Assembly (NCBI RefSeq): GCF_000019785.1
Contig: NC_010524.1
Coordinates: 1,550,001 to 1,614,000 of the forward strand
DNA: 64,000 nucleotides
Direction: 5' to 3'
Source of the DNA: Leptothrix cholodnii SP-6
Lineage (GTDB): Bacteria > Pseudomonadota > Gammaproteobacteria > Burkholderiales > Burkholderiaceae_C
In this document: positions 9,214-17,077 of the stretch, in pieces
Position numbering within the stretch: the first letter of the stretch is position 1
Layout: every line of letters begins with the position of its first letter
Program-made: the position numbers and the translations under genes
Notes under the pieces: generated by a model
Databases searched by the model: none
What the model saw: only the letters and a program-made list of their open reading frames with translations
Told to the model about the DNA's origin: nothing

Positions 9214-10655
9214 GCACGCCGCCCAAACGCCCGATCATCCCGATCCAGCCCGCCAGCACGGCCCTCTACGCGGCCGAGGCCAAGATCTACGCGCGCTCGG
9301 TCAGCGGCTACTTTGCCAACTGGCGCTGGGTGATGGTGTGGTTCACGCAGCTGGTGTTCTACGGCGGCGCGTGGCTGCAGTGGAACGGCCGCCAGGCGCT
9401 GCTGTTCGATCTGGGCGAGCGGCGCTTCTACGTGCTCGGGCTGGTGCTGCATCCGCAGGATTTCATCTACCTGGCCGCGCTGCTGGTGATCAGCGCGCTG
9501 GGGCTGTTCTTCTTCACCGCGGTGGCCGGGCGGCTGTGGTGCGGCTACACCTGCCCGCAGACGGTCTACACCGAGATGTTCATGTGGATCGAGCGCCACA
9601 TCGAGGGCGATCGCCTGGCCCGCATGCGGCTCGACGAGTCGCCCTGGAACACCCGCAAGCTGCTGCGCAAGGGCGGCAAACACGCGGCCTGGCTGGCGCT
9701 GGCGCTGGTCACGGGTTTCAGCTTCGTCGGCTATTTCGTACCGGTGCGCGAGCTGGCGCAATCGGTGGCGTCGCTGGACGTGTCGGCGTGGGAAGGTTTT
9801 TGGGTGCTGTTCTACGCCCTGGCCACCTACGGCAACGCCGGCTTCATGCGCGAGCAGGTGTGCAAGTACATGTGCCCGTACGCGCGTTTCCAGAGCGCGC
9901 TGATCGACCGCGATTCGATGGTCATCGCCTACGACAGCGGCCGCGGTGAGCCACGTGGCTCACGCTCGAAGAAGGCCGACCTGGCCACGCTGGGCCTGGG
10001 CAGTTGCGTCGACTGCACGATGTGCGTGCAGGTCTGCCCGACCGGCATCGACATCCGCAATGGTCTGCAGAACGAATGCATCGGCTGCGCCGCCTGCATC
10101 GACGTTTGCGACGACGTGATGGACAAGATGGGCTACGCGCGCGGCCTGATCCGCTACGCCACCGAAAACGGCGTGGCCGGCCAGTGGAACCGCGCGCAGA
10201 TGCTGCGCCGCCTGTGGCGCCCGCGGGTGCTGATCTACGGCACGCTGCTGCTGGCGGCGAGCGGCACCTTCGTCGCCAGCCTGGCCGGCCGCGACGCCTT
10301 CCAGATCGACGTCATCAAGGACCGCGGCGTGCTCGCGCGGGTGGTCGACGACGGCATGATCGAGAACGTCTACCGCCTGCAGCTGATGAACAACCGCGAG
10401 CAGCCGCAACGCCTGCGCCTGCGGGTGGACGGCCCGGCCGGCCTGCGCCTGGCCGGCGGCGGCACCGAGCTGACCCTGCCGGCGACCGGCCTCGGCCAGC
10501 AGGTCGTCAGCGTGCACCTGCCGCCCGAGGCGGCGCAGGCGCTGCGCGGCAGTGCGGTGCCGATCCGCTTCGTGATCGAAGGCCGGCCGCTCGCCGAGCC
10601 CGGCGCCGCGCCCGAGGTGGTGCGCGAGGCTTCGACCTTCTACGTGCCGCGCTGA
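9210..10655 (+). CDS. ccoG: CcoG (FixG/RdxA), membrane polyferredoxin and cupric reductase
   Basis: This 481-residue inner-membrane protein has four to five helices, CGYTCP (C111/C115), CKYMCP (C218/C222) and two 4Fe-4S clusters (C266/269/272/276 and C290/293/296/300). A C-terminal Ig-like periplasmic domain covers about residues 360-480. CcoG reduces Cu(II) to Cu(I) for cbb3 oxidase assembly. Here no ccoNOPQ or ccoIS genes are next to it. Instead it is translationally coupled to nsrR and convergent with nosL, so a link to copper supply for N2O reductase is possible. The family is certain; the local role is inferred. Confidence 0.93.
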   Translation: MSTPPKRPIIPIQPASTALYAAEAKIYARSVSGYFANWRWVMVWFTQLVFYGGAWLQWNGRQALLFDLGERRFYVLGLVLHPQDFIYLAALLVISALGLFFFTAVAGRLWCGYTCPQTVYTEMFMWIERHIEGDRLARMRLDESPWNTRKLLRKGGKHAAWLALALVTGFSFVGYFVPVRELAQSVASLDVSAWEGFWVLFYALATYGNAGFMREQVCKYMCPYARFQSALIDRDSMVIAYDSGRGEPRGSRSKKADLATLGLGSCVDCTMCVQVCPTGIDIRNGLQNECIGCAACIDVCDDVMDKMGYARGLIRYATENGVAGQWNRAQMLRRLWRPRVLIYGTLLLAASGTFVASLAGRDAFQIDVIKDRGVLARVVDDGMIENVYRLQLMNNREQPQRLRLRVDGPAGLRLAGGGTELTLPATGLGQQVVSVHLPPEAAQALRGSAVPIRFVIEGRPLAEPGAAPEVVREASTFYVPR

Positions 10656-10682
10656 TCGTGTCGATCGTGCGGCCTCGCGGCG

Positions 10683-11258
10683 TCACATCTTCGTGTCGCC
10701 CTTCGAGCCGCCGCCCAGGTCGACCATCGCCGGCGTGATCTCGCCGTAGCGCAGCACCGTGCCGCCGTACTCGCCGACGAACTTCTTCGCGTCGGCCTCC
10801 TGCGCGAAGCTCGCCAGCGTCGGGCCCATCGAGCCCAGGCGCTTGCTGCCACGCACGAACAGCGCGCCGCGGGCGTCGATCCAGTGGCCACGCGGCTTAT
10901 CCCAGTCGGCGCGGCCCATGTCCTGCACGTAGACCGCCTGCACCTTGCGCACCTGTTCGGGCTGCAGCAGGGTGCTGAACAGCTCGACCGTGTCGCACAG
11001 GAACATCGGCGCGGCGGCGTCGGCTGCACCTGCAAAATGGATCTGCGCCTTCGGTCCGGGATAGTCGGCCAGCGTCATGCCGTCGAGCTCGCAGGCGGTG
11101 TCGGCGCCAAACTCTTTCGGTGCGATCGCCTGCGCATCGGCGGCGCGATCGCCGCAGCCCGCAAGGCTCAGTGCGCCGATTGAACCGATGGCGCCGAGGG
11201 TGGTGAGCGCGGCCAGGCCGAGCCATTGGCGGCGTCGGCAGGAACAGGATGTCGTCAT
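10683..11258 (-). CDS. nosL: NosL, outer-face copper-binding lipoprotein for N2O reductase
   Basis: This 191-residue protein has a lipoprotein signal (lipobox LAGC, C35) preceded by an Arg-rich start. NosL delivers Cu(I) to apo-NosZ together with NosDFY. The family block around the metal site reads CELDGMTLADYPGPKAQIHF, and a second block FLCDTVELFSTLLQPEQ is present. Many NosL proteins have CxxCGM where this one has CELDGM, so one cysteine seems to be replaced. The ATG at 11258 overlaps the nosY stop by four bases. It is the last gene of the nosZRDFYL operon and convergent with ccoG. Confidence 0.9.
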   Translation of the reverse strand: MTTSCSCRRRQWLGLAALTTLGAIGSIGALSLAGCGDRAADAQAIAPKEFGADTACELDGMTLADYPGPKAQIHFAGAADAAAPMFLCDTVELFSTLLQPEQVRKVQAVYVQDMGRADWDKPRGHWIDARGALFVRGSKRLGSMGPTLASFAQEADAKKFVGEYGGTVLRYGEITPAMVDLGGGSKGDTKM

Positions 11259-12070
11259 GGCTTGAATCTCCAGCTCGCGAGGCCCAGCGGCGCGACGATC
11301 CAGGCCAGCATCGCCGTGCCCATCAGCCAGGGATTGGCAAGGGCGGCCGGCACGATGCTGGTCAGGCCGTAGGCGCTGCGCACGTCGTCGAGCGAAAACA
11401 CGTTGAGGATGCGGAACACGTCCGCCGGATTGAGCAGCAGCAGGTAGGGGAAGGCCGCGCCGCCGTACTGGCCGCCGCTGGCCACCAGCGCGCCCAGCAG
11501 CAGCAGGTCGAACACCAGCACGAAGAAGAACCACAGCGCGATCGCCAGGCCGGAGGCGCGCGTGCGGTCACGCGCCAGCACCGACAGCAGCACCGCCAGG
11601 CTCAGGAAGGCCAGGCCCATCAGCAGCGTGCTCAACACGAAGCCGGCGTAGTGGAACAAGCCGTTGGCGCCGAACTGCCAGCCCAGCACGCCGCCCACCA
11701 GCGCCAGGCCGGCCAGCATCGCCAGCGCGAGCGCCGCGGCCAGGCCGAGGTACTTGCCCAGCAGCAGCTCGCCGCGCGTGATCGGCAGCGCCAGCAGCAG
11801 GTCGAGCGAGCCGCGCTCGCGCTCGCCGACGATGGCGTCGAAGCCCAGCAGCAGCGCGATCAGCGGCACCAGGTAGATCACCAGGCTGACGAGGCTGGCG
11901 ATGGTGAACTCGATCGAGCGCAGGCCCACCGTGCCCTGCTGCGCGCCGCCGGCATAGGCGATCACGAGCGAGAACACCGCGAACACCAGCGCCACCGCGA
12001 GCACCCAGCGGTTGCGCAGGCGGTCGCGGAACTCCTTGGCCGCGAGGGTCAGGATCTGGCGGGTTTCCAT
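11255..12070 (-). CDS. nosY: NosY, ABC transporter permease of the NosDFY copper/sulfur system
   Basis: This 271-residue ABC-2 type permease has about six helices. It begins METRQILTLAAKEFRDRLRN, the usual cytosolic amphipathic helix of NosY. The GERERGSLDLLLALPITRGE loop after the second helix is a hallmark of the family. The ATG at 12070 shares its A with the nosF TGA stop (TGATG). The C-terminal end overlaps nosL by four bases. NosY forms a complex with NosF and NosD that is needed to mature the CuZ site of NosZ. Confidence 0.94.
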   Translation of the reverse strand: METRQILTLAAKEFRDRLRNRWVLAVALVFAVFSLVIAYAGGAQQGTVGLRSIEFTIASLVSLVIYLVPLIALLLGFDAIVGERERGSLDLLLALPITRGELLLGKYLGLAAALALAMLAGLALVGGVLGWQFGANGLFHYAGFVLSTLLMGLAFLSLAVLLSVLARDRTRASGLAIALWFFFVLVFDLLLLGALVASGGQYGGAAFPYLLLLNPADVFRILNVFSLDDVRSAYGLTSIVPAALANPWLMGTAMLAWIVAPLGLASWRFKP

Positions 12071-13086
12071 CAACGTTGCTCCTCGGTGCTGAAGAACAGA
12101 TCTTCGAGCGACGGCTCGGTGATCTGCACGTCGATCAGCCGCGCGCCCAGCGGCGCCAATACCTGCAGCAAGGCCATCTTGGCCAGCCGCGGGCAGCTCA
12201 GTTGCAGGCCGTCGGCCACGTGTTCGATGGCCAGGCCGCGTTCACCGACCAGCAGCGCCGGCAGCCGCGCCAGCGCCTGCTCGGCCGCGGCCACGTCGGC
12301 GGGGGCCAGCCGCAGTGTCACGGCCAGCGGCAGGTCATGCTGTTCACGCAGCTGCTGCACGCTGCCCAGCGCCTGCACGCGCCCGCTGGCGAGCACCGCG
12401 AGCCGGTCGACCCGCGCCTGCAGTTCGGCCAGGATGTGCGAGCTGATGACCATCGTCACGCCCTGTTGACGCAGCTCGGCGAGGGTGTCGTAGAACTGGC
12501 GGATCGCGTGCGGGTCGAGGCCGGTGGTGGGTTCATCGAGAAACAGCACCTGCGGCGAGCCGAGCAGCGCCTGCGCAAAACCGAGCCGCTGGCGCATGCC
12601 TTTCGAGTACTCGCGCACCGGCCGCTTGCCGGCGTGCGTGAGGCCGACACGGTCGAGCAGGGCGGGGCAGTCGGCGAGCGGCGCGCCCTTCAGGCGGGCG
12701 AAGAAGTGCATCGTCTCCAGGCCGTCGAGGTTGTCCCACAACACCACGTTCTCGGGCAGGTAGCCCATCTGCCGGCGCACGGCGCGAAAGCCCTTGCCAC
12801 TCACCGGCGAGCCCGCCACCTCGATCTGGCCGGCACTCGGCAGCACCAGCCCGAGCATCATCTTGAACAGCGTGCTCTTGCCCGCGCCGTTGTGGCCGAT
12901 CAGGCCGAAGACCTCGCCGCGCCGCACGTCGAGATCCACGCCGTCGACCGCCCGCAGCGCGCCGTAATGCTTGCTGACGCCGCGCAGCGTGATGGCGCTG
13001 GCGCGGTGGTCGATCGCGGATTCGTTCGGCATCGACGGGTTCGATTCAGGCTGTGCGGCGGGCGCCAGATTCCATTCAGCGCGCAT
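12070..13086 (-). CDS. nosF: NosF, ATP-binding subunit of the NosDFY transporter
   Basis: This 338-residue ABC ATPase has Walker A GHNGAGKS (about 64-71), the signature YSKGMRQRLGFAQALLG and Walker B VLFLDEPTTGLDP, followed by the H-loop SSHILAEL. A C-terminal domain of about 90 residues follows. The chosen ATG at 13086 overlaps the nosD stop by 11 bases. A second ATG at codon 19 (MPNESAID, 13032) would give a more usual length and cannot be excluded. It energises NosD/NosY during NosZ maturation. Confidence 0.93.
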   Translation of the reverse strand: MRAEWNLAPAAQPESNPSMPNESAIDHRASAITLRGVSKHYGALRAVDGVDLDVRRGEVFGLIGHNGAGKSTLFKMMLGLVLPSAGQIEVAGSPVSGKGFRAVRRQMGYLPENVVLWDNLDGLETMHFFARLKGAPLADCPALLDRVGLTHAGKRPVREYSKGMRQRLGFAQALLGSPQVLFLDEPTTGLDPHAIRQFYDTLAELRQQGVTMVISSHILAELQARVDRLAVLASGRVQALGSVQQLREQHDLPLAVTLRLAPADVAAAEQALARLPALLVGERGLAIEHVADGLQLSCPRLAKMALLQVLAPLGARLIDVQITEPSLEDLFFSTEEQR

Positions 13087-14371
13087 CGGGGTGATCCTTC
13101 AATTTCTGACGCCAGGCCGGCCATTGCGGCTGCACCGGCTGCATGCGCGGGCGGGCTTCGATCACGCTGGGAACGCGCAGCACCGGGAACTGCTGGCCGA
13201 CCAGGCGCAGCGCCTGAACGGCCGGGCTGGCGAGCAGCAGCTTCATCATCGGGTGCTGCCAGCTCAGACGGTCGACCATGTCGTTGGCCTCGTAGGGCAC
13301 GTCGCCGCGTGCGTCGCCGTTGCGGTCCCAGCCGAGGTAGTTGCCCCAGTGGTTGCCGTGTTCGCCGCCCCAGCGTTCGTCGCGCGAGCCGACGTACTTG
13401 ACCTGCTCGCGGTTGCCGATGAAGTCGTTGCCGTCGACGCGGTTGCGCGTCGAGCCGGCCGACAGGTGCACGCCGACGTCGTTGTCGAGCACCAGGTTGC
13501 CGCGCAGCGTGGCGTATTCGACGTCGTAGATGAAGAAGCCGCGTGCGTTGCCCATCACCACGTTGTTCTCGATCACCGAGTCCTGCAGCGTGCGCAGCAT
13601 GATGCCGTGGTCGGTGTTGCCCCAGGCGCGGTTGTTGCGCACCACCTGGTCGCGCACCTCCATCAACGCCAGGCCGCCGCGGTTGGCGTACGTGTCGTTG
13701 TCTTCCCAGAGGTTGCGATACGAGTTCATGTAGTGGGTGCCGTAGCGGCTGTGGTGCAGCCGGTTGCCCCGGAAGATCGCGTCGTGCGAGACGTCCACGT
13801 AGAGCGCATCACGCACGAAGCTGATGTGGTTGCCGATGATGCGCGCGCCCTGGGTGTTGTAGAGCTGCACGCCGTTGCCACGCTGCGAGCTGCCGTACTC
13901 GCGCTTGCCGGTGATCAGGTTGTGCTCCACCCGCACGTCGTCGGCCTTCTCGATCCACAGACCGAACAGGTTGTAGGCCAGGTCGTTGTGGCGGATCACG
14001 GCGCGGTGTGCGCCCGGGCGGATGTAGATGCCGGCGTTCTGGTCCTTCAGGCTGTCGCCCGAGTCGCGCACGATCAGGCCCTCGATGGTGACGTCGGTGG
14101 CGGTGACGCGGATCGTGTCGCCCTGCAGGCCGCCGCTGATCGTCGGCTTGCCGATGCCACGCAGCGTCAGCGGCTTGGCGATCAGCAGGTTGGCGGTGTA
14201 GAGGCCGCGCTGCAGCTCGATCACGTCGCCGGCGGCGGCGCGGTCGATCACCGGCTGCAGGGCGTCGCCGGGGCGCACGGTCCAGGTCGCTGCGGGCGAC
14301 GCGGCCGCCGCCTGGGCGAACGCCAGCGCACAAAGCCAACGATGAACGAGTCTCGCCGTCACCGCGTTCAC
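13076..14371 (-). CDS. nosD: NosD, periplasmic right-handed beta-helix copper-delivery protein
   Basis: This 431-residue protein has a signal peptide (about residues 1-28, cleavage near AAAASPA) and then many CASH/PbH1 beta-helix rungs, seen as repeats such as VIRHNDLAYNLFGLWI, VRVEHNLITGKR and VIENNVVMGNARGFFIY. NosD hands copper from NosL to apo-NosZ. The start is the GTG at 14371, in a GTGA overlap with the nosR stop; a longer upstream reading is only the nosR shadow. It is coupled upstream to nosR and downstream to nosF. Confidence 0.94.
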   Translation of the reverse strand: MNAVTARLVHRWLCALAFAQAAAASPAATWTVRPGDALQPVIDRAAAGDVIELQRGLYTANLLIAKPLTLRGIGKPTISGGLQGDTIRVTATDVTIEGLIVRDSGDSLKDQNAGIYIRPGAHRAVIRHNDLAYNLFGLWIEKADDVRVEHNLITGKREYGSSQRGNGVQLYNTQGARIIGNHISFVRDALYVDVSHDAIFRGNRLHHSRYGTHYMNSYRNLWEDNDTYANRGGLALMEVRDQVVRNNRAWGNTDHGIMLRTLQDSVIENNVVMGNARGFFIYDVEYATLRGNLVLDNDVGVHLSAGSTRNRVDGNDFIGNREQVKYVGSRDERWGGEHGNHWGNYLGWDRNGDARGDVPYEANDMVDRLSWQHPMMKLLLASPAVQALRLVGQQFPVLRVPSVIEARPRMQPVQPQWPAWRQKLKDHPDAR

Positions 14372-17028
14372 CCTTGCAGCAGGCCCAGGGCGCGCAGGCC
14401 GAGGAACAGCGTGGCGCCGATCAGCAGGTTCTTGAAGCCGACGTAGCTCAGCATGTCCATCACGTTGGCCTCGCGCCAGGTGCGGCCCCACCACGGGCCG
14501 TCTTTCACATGGCGCTTGCCTTGCAGGCGGATCAGCACCTCGTACAGGCTCCAGCCGAACCACCAGGCGATCACCGCCACCTGCGACAGCCGGCCGTCGG
14601 CGGCGAGCAGCCAGGCCGCCGTGGCTGCGGCGGCCAGCGCGATGCCGGCGGCCTGCAGCGCGCGGTGATGCGCCCAGCCGGCGCGGCTCCAGGGCCAGAG
14701 GTGGTCGCGCAGTTCGCCCAGCAGCCAGGCGGCGATGCCGCGGCCGGCCGCATACGGCGGCGTCACCGGCGGTGTCGGCAGGCGCGGGTCGACGCCGCCG
14801 CGCAGGGCGCCGGTTTCAGCGGCGGGCACTGGCTTTGTCAGCGCGCTGCCATCGGCCGCCACCGCGATGATCGGGATGAAATAGCCGCTGCGCGTGATCG
14901 CTGTCAGCGGCTGGCCGGCGCGCTCGCGCTGCTTGCGCTCCTTGGCCAGCGGCGGGCAGGCGGTGACGTCGGTGTAGAGCACCATGCAGTCGAGGCAGTG
15001 CAGGCATTCGCGGTGGTCGATGCGGCCGTGCACGTCGATCGCCTGCGAGCCGCAGCCCACCGCGCAGGCCTTGCAGCGGTTGCAGTCGGGCTTGCGGCGC
15101 AGGCCGGACCAGCGGAAGGTGCTCGGCATCGCCAGCGCGCCGCCCAGCGGGCAGATGTACTTGCAATACGGCCGCTCGATGAAGATCGACAGCCCCAGGA
15201 TCGCCGCCACGAACAGGCCGTAAGGCCAGGCCCGGTTGGTGATGCCGACCAGGAAGGTGGTCTTGAACGGCTCGACCTCCGACAGCACCTCGGCCAGCCC
15301 CATCGAGAACATCGACACCACCAGCAGGCCGAAGAACAGCGCGTATTTCACCCACTTGAGGCGGTCGTGCCAGCGCGGCCGCAGCTTGAACTGGAAGCGC
15401 TTGAGGCCCACCGCGCCGGCCACCTTGTGGACGATCTCCTGCAGCGAGCCGAACGGGCACAGCCAGCCGCAGAACAGCCCGCGGCCGAACACGAACACCG
15501 TGACGATGATGAAGACCCAGAACAGGAAGATGAACGGGTCGCTCAGGAACAGCGTCCACTGCCACTGGAACAGCAGCGCGTGGAACCAGGTCAGCACCTG
15601 CGTGATCGAGGGCTGCGCCATCGCCCCGAAGCCGACGAACACCAGGCTCAGCAGCCAGGCGCTGTACTTGAAGCCGTTGACCGGCCACTTGTTCTTGTGG
15701 GTCGAGCGTTGGGTGAGCTGATCGCGCAGCGCGTAGACCACGGCGACCGCGATCAGCAGCGCGGCGAACAGTGCGATCTCGACCGCGCGGGTCTTCCAGA
15801 CCTGCACCCAGGCCGCGTCGGCGGTTTCGACCTTCGGGCGGCCGCCTTCGAGCGCATCGGCCGGCAGCCAGTAGGCGGCGTCGAAGCTGGCAAAGGTGCG
15901 CGCACCGGTGGCGCGGTCGACCCGGTTGCCGAGGAAGCTGAGCTTCCACGGCCAGGCCGCCGAGAAGGCCTTGGACCGGATGATGAAGATCGCCGACTCG
16001 TTGAACGCCGGCGCGCCGGCCGCTTCGAGGCCGTAGAGGTTGAGGTAGTCGAGATCGCGGAAGGTGAAGGCATCGTCGCCCTGGCGCACCTGCACGCGGT
16101 CGAACAGGCCGCCGCGCACATAGCCCGAGCCCTTGAAGGACTCGATGCCGGCGCTGCGGATGATGAAGATCGCCTTCTCGTGCGGCTTGAGCTGCGTCTG
16201 CAGCTTGTCGAACCCCGCCGCGCCGAGCAGGCTGCGGCCGATGTCCGGGTGGTTCAGGTCGCCGAACCAGAGTTCGATGAAGGGCACGTCGCCACGCGGC
16301 TGGCCGACCTGTTCGGGCTTGACGCGCAGGTGCTGCACGGCGCCCATCTCGACCAGTGCGGCCCAGTCGAGCGGGCCGGTCAGCCGGGCCCAGCGGGCCG
16401 GATCACGCACCACCGGCTGCACGATGCCGACCTGGCGGGCCACCGCGTTGGCGCTGGTCATCAGCACCTGGTTCTGCGCGATCACGGTGACGGTGGCGCC
16501 GGAGATCGCGTCCACGCCGAGCACGTTCTCGTCCGGACGTGACGGGCCGACCTCGATCTTGTCGCGCACCGACTTGCCGAGGTATTGATCGTTGAACTTC
16601 GTCAGCGCGCCTTCGGGGATGCCCAGCAGCAGAATCGGTTCGCTGTGCTTGAGCACCTTCACGCCGACGAAGCGGCCGCTCGCGTCCATGCCGATCAGCG
16701 TCACCACCGGCTTGCCGGAGTAGGCCGGCGTGTCGGTGATGTCGGTCGACAGCATCACGTAGCCGACGAGCTTGCGCGCCGCGCCCTCGCCGGTGTAGCC
16801 CTCGACGTAGGGTGGCTGGCCTTTGCGTTCGGAGAACGTGGTGGCGCCGGGCAGCACCTCGGTGCAGGCCACGCGCGCGCACAAGTCGGGCGTGGTGGCG
16901 AGGTCATCGGGCAGGTGGGCCTCGTAGGCGCCGGCGTGCGCCGGGCCGCTGAAGCCGATCAGGCCGGCCAGTCCGAGTGACAACAGGGCGGCGCACAGCG
17001 CCACGCGGCAGCGGGAAAGCAGTTTCAT
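14368..17028 (-). CDS. nosR: NosR, FMN- and Fe-S-containing membrane regulator/electron donor for N2O reduction
   Basis: This 886-residue protein has a signal peptide, a periplasmic FMN-binding domain with SGATVT (176-181; T181 is the probable covalent FMN site), then helices carrying CGWLCP (C520/C524) and CKYICP (C622/C626). A ferredoxin part (C649, C652, C655, C659; C675, C678, C681, C691) follows. After residue 740 comes an extra stretch with about three hydrophobic segments ending at 886, longer than the roughly 720-residue P. stutzeri protein. ApbE encoded nearby is expected to attach the FMN. It lies 49 bp downstream of nosZ, with a strong hairpin in the gap. Confidence 0.95.
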   Translation of the reverse strand: MKLLSRCRVALCAALLSLGLAGLIGFSGPAHAGAYEAHLPDDLATTPDLCARVACTEVLPGATTFSERKGQPPYVEGYTGEGAARKLVGYVMLSTDITDTPAYSGKPVVTLIGMDASGRFVGVKVLKHSEPILLLGIPEGALTKFNDQYLGKSVRDKIEVGPSRPDENVLGVDAISGATVTVIAQNQVLMTSANAVARQVGIVQPVVRDPARWARLTGPLDWAALVEMGAVQHLRVKPEQVGQPRGDVPFIELWFGDLNHPDIGRSLLGAAGFDKLQTQLKPHEKAIFIIRSAGIESFKGSGYVRGGLFDRVQVRQGDDAFTFRDLDYLNLYGLEAAGAPAFNESAIFIIRSKAFSAAWPWKLSFLGNRVDRATGARTFASFDAAYWLPADALEGGRPKVETADAAWVQVWKTRAVEIALFAALLIAVAVVYALRDQLTQRSTHKNKWPVNGFKYSAWLLSLVFVGFGAMAQPSITQVLTWFHALLFQWQWTLFLSDPFIFLFWVFIIVTVFVFGRGLFCGWLCPFGSLQEIVHKVAGAVGLKRFQFKLRPRWHDRLKWVKYALFFGLLVVSMFSMGLAEVLSEVEPFKTTFLVGITNRAWPYGLFVAAILGLSIFIERPYCKYICPLGGALAMPSTFRWSGLRRKPDCNRCKACAVGCGSQAIDVHGRIDHRECLHCLDCMVLYTDVTACPPLAKERKQRERAGQPLTAITRSGYFIPIIAVAADGSALTKPVPAAETGALRGGVDPRLPTPPVTPPYAAGRGIAAWLLGELRDHLWPWSRAGWAHHRALQAAGIALAAAATAAWLLAADGRLSQVAVIAWWFGWSLYEVLIRLQGKRHVKDGPWWGRTWREANVMDMLSYVGFKNLLIGATLFLGLRALGLLQG

Positions 17029-17042
17029 GGGGTGCGCAGACC

Positions 17043-17060
17043 GGGGGGCCGAAGCCCCCC
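17043..17060 (-). promoter_or_regulatory. Very stable C(UUCG)G hairpin between nosZ and nosR
   Basis: On the minus strand the RNA would read GGGGGGC-UUCG-GCCCCCC, a perfect 7-bp GC stem closed by a C(UUCG)G tetraloop. It lies 14 bases before the nosR ATG and 17 bases after the nosZ stop. A second palindrome TTCGGCCGAA (17066-17075) sits next to it. No U-tract follows, so it is not a standard intrinsic terminator. A 3'-protecting or processing element for nosZ mRNA, or a brake on nosR translation, are the likely roles. Confidence 0.6.
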
Positions 17061-17077
17061 TGCGGTTCGGCCGAAGG

